Assembly: GCF_900115135.1 (NCBI RefSeq)
Contig: NZ_FOVK01000013.1
Coordinates: forward strand, 1-55,368
Length of the DNA: 55,368 bases
DNA from: Proteiniclasticum ruminis
Lineage (GTDB): Bacteria; Bacillota; Clostridia; Clostridiales; Clostridiaceae
Direction: 5' to 3'
Shown here: positions 1 to 7,915 of the stretch, one piece after another
How positions within the stretch are numbered: position 1 is the stretch's first letter
Layout of the letters: the number at the start of each line of letters is the position of its first letter
The notes under the pieces: generated by a model
Told to the model about the DNA's origin: nothing
What the model saw: the letters and a program-made list of their open reading frames with translations, nothing else
The model's database searches: none
Position numbers and translations under genes: made by a program

Positions 1-2
1 AG

Positions 3-569
3 CAAACCAATTTAATCAAACAACAGCCGGATCGCTATAAGTTCTTACCCACAAGTGTAACTTTCGATTTTCTTGACGAGAACACACCATACTATCCGAT
101 TTCGTTCCGTGCGGTCAAAGTGCAGTTGGACGATGGATCATACCAATGCTTTATCACGAATCTGGAGGGAGATGTCTTCCCACCGAAGGAGATCAAATCG
201 CTATACTATCTTCGTTGGGGGATTGAAACTTCGTTCCGTGAGCTCAAACACACTTTGGCCTTAACACATTTGCATTCCAAAAAGAAAGAAAGCATTGCTC
301 AAGAAATCTTTGCAAAAATGACGATGTACAACTTCTGTTCAATCATTACCTCGTACGTAGTGATTCAGAAGAAGGACCGAAAACATAACTATCAAGTCAA
401 TTTTTCGAGAGCCATCAGCATTTGCAAACATTATTTCAAGGAGAACAATGCTTTCTTAGACATCTGCAAGCTGATCCAAAAGTACATTCTCCCCATCCGG
501 AGAGAACGAGCTTTCCCGCGTCAGATCAAGTTCAGGACTTTTGTCAGCTTTAATTATAGAATAGCGTAA
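3..569 (+). CDS. IS4-family transposase, C-terminal part (5'-truncated by window edge)
   Basis: The reading frame is open from base 3, with no start in the window, and ends in TAA at 567-569, so only about the last 188 residues are present. The segment with Tyr, Arg, Glu and Lys in YLRWGIETSFRELK fits exactly the Y-x2-R-x3-E-x6-K signature of IS4-family DDE transposases, including the catalytic Glu. The upstream Asp residues of the DDE triad would lie outside the window. The product would cut and rejoin IS ends in the cytoplasm. Whether the whole element is intact cannot be judged here. The frame shows no internal stop. Confidence 0.9.
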   Translation, partial: QTNLIKQQPDRYKFLPTSVTFDFLDENTPYYPISFRAVKVQLDDGSYQCFITNLEGDVFPPKEIKSLYYLRWGIETSFRELKHTLALTHLHSKKKESIAQEIFAKMTMYNFCSIITSYVVIQKKDRKHNYQVNFSRAISICKHYFKENNAFLDICKLIQKYILPIRRERAFPRQIKFRTFVSFNYRIA

Positions 570-590
570 ATCCCGGTAAAGTCAAAATCC

Positions 591-607
591 GGCGGGGTGA
601 ACCCGCC
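591..607 (+). terminator. Short GC hairpin after the IS4 transposase
   Basis: GGCGGG and CCCGCC form a 6-bp stem with a 5-nt loop about 20 bases after the transposase stop. The bases that follow are only weakly T-rich. It may be the transposase terminator or part of the right end of the IS element. Confidence 0.4.
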
Positions 608-655
608 TGTTTGCTATGCAGAAAAATACTGAAGTCTACTTATTTCAGTAAAAAT

Positions 656-701
656 AGAAGACTGGACTCTGATTTACAGGAAATCCAGAATCCAGTCTTC
701 T
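656..701 (-). terminator. Terminator of the MATE exporter gene
   Basis: Two arms of about 16 bases (656-671 and 686-701) pair almost completely around a 14-base loop. On the minus strand the stem is followed by ATTTTTACTG. It lies about 35 bases beyond the stop of the minus-strand MATE gene. Confidence 0.7.
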
Positions 702-734
702 ATTTGGTTTAATTAACTTAATGACATTGACCTC

Positions 735-2084
735 TTACACAGTGTACTTGTGTGAAGGTTCCTCTTTCTTGTTTTCTATAAAAATGAGATACAGTCCTAG
801 AAGAAGCGTAATGAATTCCACCAAAGGAATGGTGAGCCAGATTCCATTGATGCCCAAGACCGGCGCAAGCAGAAATAATGCAAAAGGAATCAGCACAATA
901 CCGCGAAGCATCGATATCATAAAGGATATCCCGGCTTTTGCTTTGGAGGAAAAATAAGAAATGATCATGATGTTGACTCCTGCAAAAAAGAAGGAGGTGA
1001 AATACAGCGCCATTCCTTCTTTTGCGATGGCGTAAAGCTCCCGGTTGTTTTCCGGATTGAAGGCTCTGATGATCTCCTCTGGAAAAGCCATAAATAGGGT
1101 ATAGAGTGCTGCGCCCAGAAGAAAGGAGAAGACCAGTCCCAGCCTTAAGGTGTGCCTGATGTTCTCTTTATTTCCCTGGCCATGATTATAACTCACAATG
1201 GGCTGGATTCCCTGCCCTGCTCCTGAGAACACGGCTATGAGTATCAGTGCAAGATTTGCTAAGATTCCGTAAGCAGCAACCCCTGTCTCTCCCACATACT
1301 CTAGAATCACGAGATTAAAAAGAAGAATCACAAGTCCTGAGGAAAGCTCCGTGATAAAGGATGGTACCCCAATGGAGAGTACTTTTTTCAGCTCCCCTGG
1401 TCTCCATGAGAAGCGGATGAGATGAAAGGTGTTCTCCTTTTTGATGAAGTATGGAAGAAGCACCAAAATGCTGATGATGGGTGCAATACCTGTGGCCAAG
1501 GCCGCTCCTGTCATGCCCATGTTAAGAGGATAGATGAACACATAATCCAGAAGGATATTCGACAGGCTTCCTGCCATCATAGCCTTCATGGCAAGCTTTG
1601 GCCTTTTGTCATTTCTCACCATACTCACCAGCATGCTGCTCACCATGAATATTGCGGAAAAGGGAAAGACCATGGTGGTGTAATCCAAAGAAAGATCCAA
1701 AATCTTTCCATCTGCCCCAAGAAGCATCACGATCTCTTCCGGGAAGAGAAGCCCAAAAGCAGTATAAAGAAGACCAATACCGAGGCCCACAAGGATCATC
1801 ATGGTATACATCTCACTGCCCCGCTTCTGTCTTCTCTCGCCTTTGTAGATGGAAAACATGGTGCCAACCCCATTGCCCAAAAGTAGACTTGTGGCATAAA
1901 TCAGGGTATAGGCTGGAATCACAATATTCAGTGCAACCAGGCCATCTTTTCCAATGCCGTTGGCAATGAAAAAGGTATCCGCCAGGATAAAAGCCGAAAA
2001 CCCAATCATGCTGAGCACGTTCAGCGACACATATTTAAAAAAGGTTTCATAGAGCTTTTTCTTTTCTCTTTGCTCTTTACCCAT
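735..2084 (-). CDS. MATE family efflux transporter
   Basis: A 449-residue polytopic membrane protein of the multidrug and toxic compound extrusion family, which exports cationic drugs or metabolites in exchange for Na+ or H+. Length and the twelve-helix pattern fit the family. The N-terminal half contains the typical motif with ADTFFIANGIG and GNGVGTMFSIYKG, and the second half repeats the fold. The start at 2084 was chosen because GGGGG lies 4 bases before ATG. An in-frame ATG ten codons upstream lacks a comparable site. It is monocistronic, closed by the hairpin at 656-701 and divergent from the DMT gene at 2389. The substrate cannot be inferred. Confidence 0.88.
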   Translation of the reverse strand: MGKEQREKKKLYETFFKYVSLNVLSMIGFSAFILADTFFIANGIGKDGLVALNIVIPAYTLIYATSLLLGNGVGTMFSIYKGERRQKRGSEMYTMMILVGLGIGLLYTAFGLLFPEEIVMLLGADGKILDLSLDYTTMVFPFSAIFMVSSMLVSMVRNDKRPKLAMKAMMAGSLSNILLDYVFIYPLNMGMTGAALATGIAPIISILVLLPYFIKKENTFHLIRFSWRPGELKKVLSIGVPSFITELSSGLVILLFNLVILEYVGETGVAAYGILANLALILIAVFSGAGQGIQPIVSYNHGQGNKENIRHTLRLGLVFSFLLGAALYTLFMAFPEEIIRAFNPENNRELYAIAKEGMALYFTSFFFAGVNIMIISYFSSKAKAGISFMISMLRGIVLIPFALFLLAPVLGINGIWLTIPLVEFITLLLGLYLIFIENKKEEPSHKYTV

Positions 2085-2388
2085 AATTCCCCCAATAAAA
2101 GAAGGCCATCTCAAGAAAGCCGATGCCGTAACTAGAACAATTTTTCCATCCTATCTTACCCAAAGTTCCCCTTCTGGTCAAACCCATGAAATTTCAAACT
2201 TTTTCAATGGGTCCGTGGCCAATTTGACAATCTCGTGATTTTGGATAAAAGCTTCTATGAGAGTGTATGATTATTCGTCCTTTTCACCTGTTTCTCATAG
2301 ACTTTGAGGGAATAAAAATTCTAGGAAAAAGAGAAAAGCTGTGTTACGATTTAGCAATGATAAATAACGTGAACAGGATGGTACAGAT
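2085..2388. other. Divergent intergenic region with a 9-bp inverted repeat
   Basis: This 304-base gap separates the divergent MATE and DMT genes and must hold both promoters. TCTATGAGA at 2254-2262 is exactly mirrored by TCTCATAGA at 2293-2301 with 30 bases between. A second, weaker dyad of ACCCAT and ATGGGT lies around 2183-2211. No small gene with a ribosome binding site was seen. No promoter pair stood out clearly enough to annotate. Confidence 0.5.
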
Positions 2389-3279
2389 ATGTTTATAGGC
2401 GAAATCGCGGCACTTCTCACAGCCTTCTGCTGGGTGGGGTCTTCCGTCTCTTTTGAATATTCCGGCAAGAAGGTAGGGTCTCTTGTGCTGAACCTCATGA
2501 GACTGGTCATTTCACTTCTGATCATTACGGTGATCAACTTCTTCATCACAGATGGATTTAGAAATCTCTCCGTCTCTCCCGAGGCATTCCAGGCTCTTCT
2601 GATTTCTGGTCTTGTGGGCTTTGTCATCGGTGATATGTTCCTATTCCAGGCTTTTGTGGAGATTGGGGCAAGGATCTCTATGCTCATTATGGCTCTGGCT
2701 CCGCCCATCACTGCGGTGCTCAGCTATTTTCTTTTGGATGAAACCTTGGGTCTTGTGCAGATCCTCGGTATGATGCTGACTTTCCTTGGCATTGCCATTG
2801 TCATCATGGGCAAAGAAAAAGGCTCCCAGAAGATTGTGGTGAAACACCCCATCAAAGGAATCACCTTTGCTTTTCTTGGCGCTGTGGGGCAGGCCCTGGG
2901 CCTTATCCTTTCCAAGGTAGGTGTCGCAGAGCTCAATCCCTTTGTGGCCACGGAGATCCGTATCTTCTCAGGAATTCTTGGTTTTATTCTTATCATCACC
3001 GTTACGAAGAAGTGGCCAAACTTCTTCGCCGCCTTTAAGAATAAAACAGCCATGGTGGGCATCACCATCGGATCCCTCTTTGGACCCGTGGTTGGTGTTT
3101 CCCTGTCTCTCATGGCCATCAAATACACCTCAACTGCCATTGCATCAACACTCATGGCCATTGTGCCTATTCTCATCATTCCAGTGACCATTTTCCTCTT
3201 TAAAGAGAAAGTGAAAACCAATGAAATCGTTGGTGCCATTGTGGGCGTCCTTGGTGTTGCAGTGATTTTCATGGGGTAA
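2389..3279 (+). CDS. DMT superfamily (EamA) permease
   Basis: A 296-residue protein with ten predicted transmembrane segments in two repeated EamA halves, the normal size for the drug/metabolite transporter superfamily. Both halves end in the typical motif of a helix followed by ET-L or KEKV and a further helix (DETLGLVQILGMMLTFLGIA and FKEKVKTNEIVGAIVGVLGV). Members export amino acids, nucleobases or other metabolites, and the substrate here is unknown. The ATG at 2389 has only a weak AGGA upstream. It is monocistronic, closed by the hairpin at 3298-3337. Confidence 0.9.
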   Translation: MFIGEIAALLTAFCWVGSSVSFEYSGKKVGSLVLNLMRLVISLLIITVINFFITDGFRNLSVSPEAFQALLISGLVGFVIGDMFLFQAFVEIGARISMLIMALAPPITAVLSYFLLDETLGLVQILGMMLTFLGIAIVIMGKEKGSQKIVVKHPIKGITFAFLGAVGQALGLILSKVGVAELNPFVATEIRIFSGILGFILIITVTKKWPNFFAAFKNKTAMVGITIGSLFGPVVGVSLSLMAIKYTSTAIASTLMAIVPILIIPVTIFLFKEKVKTNEIVGAIVGVLGVAVIFMG

Positions 3280-3297
3280 ATATAATAAGAAGTAGAG

Positions 3298-3337
3298 AAA
3301 AGGAGATTTCCAAAATACTGTGGGAAATCTCCTTTTT
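3298..3337. terminator. Bidirectional terminator
   Basis: A 14-bp perfect stem (AAAAGGAGATTTCC paired with GGAAATCTCCTTTT) with an 11-base loop and T/A runs on both sides. It lies between the convergent DMT gene and the minus-strand membrane protein gene and can serve both. Confidence 0.9.
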
Positions 3338-3373
3338 ACTTAGAGAAATCTGATGCCACAGATTTCATTCTGC

Positions 3374-3901
3374 CTATATCTTCTTTACTTCCAGCCAGAG
3401 CAGTATGCTGAAGAGGATTTCTATGACAATCATCACCGCTGATAACACATACACTGGGTAATTCACGCCCAGAATGAGGGCCCCAAAGGATATGCCAATG
3501 GAAAATATGAAGTAGCTTTTGGACTTGTACAGCCAGCCGTAAGGAAGAAGATGTGCCCCAAAGATCATGGCCAGCACCATGACCATTTTCTCAGGTGCTG
3601 CATTATAGATCCACATGGCAATCAAAAGATACAGCATCTGATTGAAGGAAAATAGTACTCCAAGTTCCGTCAACGGATTGCTTTTATTCGTAAAATCCAC
3701 TTTGATCCATTTTGAAATCAGGTATGCCGTTGGCACCAGAATAGACGTGGCCATGAATGTATACAGATTCTTCCTGAGAATTTCTTCCGAACTGAGATGT
3801 ATTCCTAAAATGATCATCCAAATCAAAACAGAGGCCAAAATGAAATGAAGTCCCTTTTTCTGTTTTAATGCGCAGTCTTTGCGCATCTCTTCTAAAGTCA
3901 T
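3374..3901 (-). CDS. Small integral membrane protein (DUF7010-like)
   Basis: A 175-residue protein with a short polar N-terminus and about six hydrophobic segments. The charged N-terminus MTLEEMRKDC followed by KKGLHFILA recalls the uncharacterised DUF7010 membrane proteins, but this is recall, not a search result. The start at 3901 was chosen over an ATG six codons upstream because GGAGGAG lies 5 bases before it. It stands alone between a terminator and the alpha/beta hydrolase gene, which is on the same strand 97 bases upstream. No function can be given. Confidence 0.72.
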   Translation of the reverse strand: MTLEEMRKDCALKQKKGLHFILASVLIWMIILGIHLSSEEILRKNLYTFMATSILVPTAYLISKWIKVDFTNKSNPLTELGVLFSFNQMLYLLIAMWIYNAAPEKMVMVLAMIFGAHLLPYGWLYKSKSYFIFSIGISFGALILGVNYPVYVLSAVMIVIEILFSILLWLEVKKI

Positions 3902-3998
3902 GTACTCTCCTCCACTCATGGATCTTTTGATCCACCCTTTTTTATATAGTTCTTTCTCTGTATATATTTCTTCTGCTTATGATGTACTCCCCCTGCAC

Positions 3999-5078
3999 TT
4001 ATCTATCCTTAAGACTCTTCAAATAGAAGCTGTTGATTTCTTCCATCAAGCTCAAGTTAAGGTCCTGAGCCAGAGCCCTGTCAATCTTCGCGTAAAACTC
4101 TTTCTTCACATCATAAGGGATGTTCGAATCATAGGTATCATAAATTTCCCGGTACTTTTCATTCACTTCACTAATGTAATCCATACTGGCTTTCGAACGA
4201 AAAAGATCCATGTGCCCGCTTCGACCCGGTTCATCTATTGTGAGGGTTGTTACATAGGGATGATCCAGTGTCCTTATTTTAGAAATGATGGAGCTTTGAT
4301 GATACCCCACCATTTCATCCTCTTTTCCATGAACAATAAATGTAGGGACCTCTGTGTGGCGAAGTGCGTCCTCAGCGCTGAAGCTAGCAGCTTTGCCAAA
4401 CAGGATCCGCTCATAGAGCCATAGATAGGGATATTGCAGTTTTATGAAGCTGCCCATGATTTTCTCCCCTTGCTCCATGATCATCTCCATGGAACTGTTG
4501 GCACCGGATACCGAAACCACCGCTGCTATGTCATGCTCATAGTGCAGTATAGTAGCTGCTGCATATCCTCCCCAGCTATGACCAAAGAGAAGGACCGGTT
4601 TATCTTTAGTATCTGACTGGGTTTTTAGATACGATAATGCAGAATTGAGATCCAGCAGCGCCTGAGGAAACCCTTTTGTTGTTTTCCCTTCGCTGTCAAA
4701 GCTGCCGGTGGCATCATATGAAAAGACCTGCCATCCCTGGTCCACAAAATATGTAATCTGTGGCAGATAACTGTCTGCACCTCCACCAAGTCCATGCACC
4801 ACGACCACCAGTGCCTTTGCATCCTCTTTTCCGTACACATACCCTTGCAACAGATTCTCCCCGGACTTGAAGGACACCAGTTTTCTGGGATAAGCTTCCT
4901 CTAAATCTTCATACCGCAAACCAGCTGAAACATCCATATCATGTCTTTCATACCTTGGGAACTGTCCATTATAGATCACAATACCTGCAATCATAGAAAT
5001 CATAGAATAGATCACAAGAAATGCTGCAATGGATCTTCCTATGATTCTTCTCTTCGTTGTCTTATTTATCTTCTTCAT
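3999..5078 (-). CDS. Membrane-anchored alpha/beta hydrolase
   Basis: A 359-residue serine hydrolase. A single N-terminal transmembrane helix (about residues 17-37) after a Lys/Arg-rich start anchors it with the catalytic domain probably outside. The nucleophile elbow GHSWGG places Ser168. Asp254 in HGKEDEMV and His289 in GHMDLF complete a canonical triad, and VHGLGGG at about 95-100 is the oxyanion-hole motif. The family hydrolyses esters, lipids or amides, and the substrate is unknown. The ATG is preceded by GGAG. No terminator was seen after the gene, so it may be read together with the small membrane protein downstream. Confidence 0.87.
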   Translation of the reverse strand: MKKINKTTKRRIIGRSIAAFLVIYSMISMIAGIVIYNGQFPRYERHDMDVSAGLRYEDLEEAYPRKLVSFKSGENLLQGYVYGKEDAKALVVVVHGLGGGADSYLPQITYFVDQGWQVFSYDATGSFDSEGKTTKGFPQALLDLNSALSYLKTQSDTKDKPVLLFGHSWGGYAAATILHYEHDIAAVVSVSGANSSMEMIMEQGEKIMGSFIKLQYPYLWLYERILFGKAASFSAEDALRHTEVPTFIVHGKEDEMVGYHQSSIISKIRTLDHPYVTTLTIDEPGRSGHMDLFRSKASMDYISEVNEKYREIYDTYDSNIPYDVKKEFYAKIDRALAQDLNLSLMEEINSFYLKSLKDR

Positions 5079-5240
5079 CCTGCTCCATTACTCCTTTATC
5101 TCCGCTCTTCTCTGACCTTCTCTCCTGCACTTCAGTATAAAAAACAAAACCACATTAGAGGGATTGACCGTTCCCCTGCGGTGCATCGAACCAATTCCTC
5201 ATCCTCTCGTTGCCCATAAGTATACTGTGTTTTCCGGATT

Positions 5241-6281
5241 CTAAATAACTGAATGCACGATTTTGATCAGTGTCTGGAATGCGGCACTGGGATTTGCCTG
5301 CTGGTTGGTTGTTCCAGTAATATAAAGATCTGCTTCAGGCACATAAAAAGCTACGGATCCAGTGGAGCCACAATGGCCAATCATGTCGGGCACTGCTTTC
5401 AACGGGGAAAGAATTCGAGGCATATAGAACTTCTGGATCCCAATTCCATATTGAAAAGGGAAGAAAATGGGATTCCACTTCTTCAGATCTTCTATTTTAT
5501 CCCTTGGATAGAAATAGCCGTTGAAAAAGGCTTTCAAAAAGATCATCTGATCCTTTGCTGTGGAGATCACATCATTTTGTGTCGACGTGATGAATTTGCT
5601 GATGTTTCTCTTCTCGTTTTTATAATATGGATAGATATAACTGGTGTCCTGAGCATCTTCACACACGTAGGTCCTGTGCATCTCCAGATCAGAAAACAGC
5701 TGATTCAGCACTTCTTTCACTGGTTTATCCAGGACTTTCTCGATGACCAGGTTCAGCAGCTGGTGATTGGTATCGATGTATTTTGCTCTGTTGCCTTCTC
5801 CTGGACTAAAATGTGGTTTCATGGTCTTTACTCGTTCTATAACCTTTTCCAGTGGCCAGGACTGGTCCATTCCGGCTTCCAGGTCTTTTATCACGGAGTT
5901 CCCCTCTAAAGGCTGATCTTCAAAATAACATGGTAATCCTGAAGTGTTTGAAAGTAGATGCACCACACGAATGTCTTTTGAATGATCTTTCCCTCCCAGC
6001 ACGTGGAGTCCCTTCAAGTGTGCTGGTTCCATATACTTCTCCAGTGCATCTGTAAAATGAAGCCTTCCTTCCTCGATGAGCTTTAACGTTACTGCGGAAA
6101 CCATCATTTTATTGATGCTTGCAATGTAGTAGGAGCTCTCTACGTCCATATCACCAGCTGCTCCGCTTAAGGACTTTCTGCCATCTCCTGAGGATACATG
6201 AAATACTGCGCCATGAATGTGCTTTTTTTGCAATACCTGTTTTACGATATGCTCTAGGGTATCTTCATCAAAGCGCTTCAT
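5241..6281 (-). CDS. Beta-lactamase-like serine hydrolase (class C / PBP4* family)
   Basis: A 346-residue penicillin-recognising serine hydrolase. The SxxK motif is S55-INK, the second motif is Y168-I-D and the third is H303-C-G, all in family order and spacing. There is no signal peptide, so it should be cytoplasmic, as for the esterase/peptidase branch of the family rather than a secreted beta-lactamase. The gene overlaps the upstream TetR gene by 4 bases (ATGA), so the two are translationally coupled and the hydrolase is probably the regulator's target. The third motif has Cys where KTG or HSG is usual, which argues against a classical beta-lactamase. Confidence 0.87.
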   Translation of the reverse strand: MKRFDEDTLEHIVKQVLQKKHIHGAVFHVSSGDGRKSLSGAAGDMDVESSYYIASINKMMVSAVTLKLIEEGRLHFTDALEKYMEPAHLKGLHVLGGKDHSKDIRVVHLLSNTSGLPCYFEDQPLEGNSVIKDLEAGMDQSWPLEKVIERVKTMKPHFSPGEGNRAKYIDTNHQLLNLVIEKVLDKPVKEVLNQLFSDLEMHRTYVCEDAQDTSYIYPYYKNEKRNISKFITSTQNDVISTAKDQMIFLKAFFNGYFYPRDKIEDLKKWNPIFFPFQYGIGIQKFYMPRILSPLKAVPDMIGHCGSTGSVAFYVPEADLYITGTTNQQANPSAAFQTLIKIVHSVI

Positions 6282-6856
6282 TTGCCTTCCCTCTCTTTCT
6301 TCTTCATCGCCACAGAAATGATCTCCTGTCCAGTTTCCAGCAGAATCTCTTCCATTTCATCATCACTCAACCAAGTGGGTTTTTGGTCTGTCGATGTAAG
6401 TACGGACAGGCCAATCTGAAAGGCTCTCATTTTGAAAAGTAGCCTCCGCCGCTCCTGAATACTCCATTCCTTCATGGTTTCATCCTCCGCCATAGAGGAT
6501 AGAATCTGCGTCTCCACGGCATCATAGGACGCCATATATTTATTGGGTTCCAGGGTAAGCTCACGGAAAATAACTGGGTATTTTCTTGCAAATGCTAAAC
6601 TAGCCAGCCCGATCTTCTCGAAAGTGCTGGAACCCTTCTGTTTTGCCAACAGGTCTAGAGAGCTCTCCATCACTCTCTCCACCACCGCGTCGATGAGGTG
6701 ATCTACTGTTTCAAAGTTCAAATAGATGGGTGCTACGGAGCTTCCTAACCTTTTCGCAACATTTCTGGTAGTGATACTAGAGATCCCAGTCTCTTGGGCT
6801 ATGGCCAAAGCCGCTTCCAGGATTGCACTTCTGTCAAATACAGTTTTTGGTGGCAT
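6278..6856 (-). CDS. TetR family transcriptional regulator
   Basis: A 192-residue regulator with an N-terminal TetR helix-turn-helix (about residues 10-55, with the recognition region TTRNVAKRLGSSVAPIYLNF) and an all-helical ligand/dimer domain. The start at 6856 follows GAGGAGGG by 7 bases. A longer in-frame start 11 codons upstream would overlap the promoter dyad. It is the first gene of an operon with the beta-lactamase-like hydrolase. A near-consensus promoter and a palindrome lie directly upstream (6883-6941), consistent with autorepression. Confidence 0.9.
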   Translation of the reverse strand: MPPKTVFDRSAILEAALAIAQETGISSITTRNVAKRLGSSVAPIYLNFETVDHLIDAVVERVMESSLDLLAKQKGSSTFEKIGLASLAFARKYPVIFRELTLEPNKYMASYDAVETQILSSMAEDETMKEWSIQERRRLLFKMRAFQIGLSVLTSTDQKPTWLSDDEMEEILLETGQEIISVAMKKKEREGK

Positions 6857-6882
6857 GGAACACCCTCCTCTTCTTTTGTTAA

Positions 6883-6896
6883 ATAACACATGTTAT
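6883..6896. promoter_or_regulatory. Putative TetR operator
   Basis: ATAACA and TGTTAT form a perfect dyad with a 2-base centre. It lies just downstream of the expected transcription start of the TetR/hydrolase operon, the usual place for an autorepressor site. Confidence 0.5.
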
Positions 6897-6912
6897 CTAT
6901 CATTTATTATTT

Positions 6913-6941
6913 AATTTACATGATTTTTTATCTGGTGTCAA
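6913..6941 (-). promoter_or_regulatory. Promoter of the TetR/serine hydrolase operon
   Basis: On the minus strand TTGACA (6941-6936) is followed after 17 bases by TAAATT (6918-6913). Spacing is ideal for a sigma-A promoter and the leader to the TetR start is about 50 bases. Confidence 0.55.
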
Positions 6942-6990
6942 TGACTGAATTGTTTAGCTTCTATAGATCCTTACAATGTATTTCTTCATC

Positions 6991-7021
6991 GAAAAAGAGA
7001 CTCCTGTTCAACAGGAATCTC
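6991..7021 (-). terminator. Terminator of the YkvA-like gene
   Basis: An 11-bp stem with one mismatch (6997-7007 with 7011-7021). On the minus strand it is followed by TTTTTC. It lies 13 bases past the stop of the gene at 7034-7459. Confidence 0.75.
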
Positions 7022-7033
7022 CTTCATAATAAA

Positions 7034-7459
7034 TTACTCTTCAGTCTTTTCTTCTGTGTTCATCTTCTCGTCAATATGCGCTAAGTCTGATTCATCGTAA
7101 CTGCCAAACCAAACCTTCAGCCTTTCTCTGGCTTTCTTTTTTGTATCCTCGTTGATGTAAAACGCAACCATCACAAGTGCCGCCATGAGTGCAGTTAAGT
7201 CATCTGTATACCCTGCCACTGGGATGAAATCCGGAATCAGATCCACGGGGAAGATGAAGTAGCCTAGGGCTCCAATGATGACTGACTTTGCCTTCATTGG
7301 GGTTTCGGGTTGCTGCAGTGTGTAGTATAGAAGCAGAGCCAGATAGATGACTTTGATTCCCGCTTTCTTTGCAAACTTCATGATTTTGTCGAACAACTTC
7401 TCTTCGGAATAGGCTTCCGTATACTTCTTCTCTTCCAGTTCTTTTTCATCAAAATCCAT
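7034..7459 (-). CDS. YkvA family (DUF1232) protein
   Basis: A 141-residue protein whose middle carries the DUF1232/YkvA hallmark, a glycine-rich hydrophobic stretch followed by FPVDLIPDFIPVAGYTDD (about residues 69-86). The flanks are acidic and lysine-rich. A hydrophobic segment around 36-48 precedes the motif. YkvA-like proteins are small, membrane-associated and without established function. The gene has its own terminator and stands upstream of the TetR operon on the same strand. Confidence 0.85.
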   Translation of the reverse strand: MDFDEKELEEKKYTEAYSEEKLFDKIMKFAKKAGIKVIYLALLLYYTLQQPETPMKAKSVIIGALGYFIFPVDLIPDFIPVAGYTDDLTALMAALVMVAFYINEDTKKKARERLKVWFGSYDESDLAHIDEKMNTEEKTEE

Positions 7460-7545
7460 GGGTTCATCTCCTTTTCATCTATTGTTTTTAATTGGTCATC
7501 AGAATGTTTCAGAAGTCAGCAGTGCGGATGAAGCCTCTTCTTTTA

Positions 7546-7851
7546 CTAATACTCAGAGGCGAACATCATTGTTGCATAGTCCCCATCATCAATGACAAAG
7601 ATTTTCTCCTCCTGATGAATGGAAGGATGGTCCACTTTTACTGTATAGGATACAGAGTAGTCCGGATTCTCCTGCTGATGGGTCAGCTTAAGATCTTCTT
7701 CTTTCATCTCCAGCTTAAATACCTGAAGATAGTCTTTTTCCACATCTAGGCCGTCAATGAGATCCCATAATAAGATCTGTAGATCTGGTCTCAAAAAGGT
7801 CTGAATGCCTTTTGTCATGTAGCGGTTTCCACTGAACATTTTTCTATCCAT
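7546..7851 (-). CDS. DUF960-like small protein
   Basis: A 101-residue soluble protein. The start region (RYMTKGIQTFL) and the following LQILLWDLIDGLDVEKDYLQVFKL resemble the DUF960 family of Firmicutes, which has no known function. AGAGGTG lies 5 bases before the ATG. It follows the helicase gene on the same strand by 64 bases, but its base composition is like the chromosomal neighbours rather than the AT-rich helicase cassette, so it probably marks the edge of that insertion. Confidence 0.75.
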   Translation of the reverse strand: MDRKMFSGNRYMTKGIQTFLRPDLQILLWDLIDGLDVEKDYLQVFKLEMKEEDLKLTHQQENPDYSVSYTVKVDHPSIHQEEKIFVIDDGDYATMMFASEY

Positions 7852-7915
7852 AATGCACCTCTTTGTTTTGATAAGAGTATTATGGAATTTGAGAAAGTTC
7901 TTAATCGCTTCACAG

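Noticed and set aside
2724-3272. A 182-codon minus-strand frame opposite the DMT gene
   Set aside because: The protein is rich in Met, Arg and Pro as expected from reading a hydrophobic gene backwards, and it has no start site.
5241-6281. Annotation as an antibiotic-resistance beta-lactamase
   Set aside because: The motifs fit the wider serine hydrolase family, but there is no signal peptide and the third motif is HCG, so resistance is not supported.
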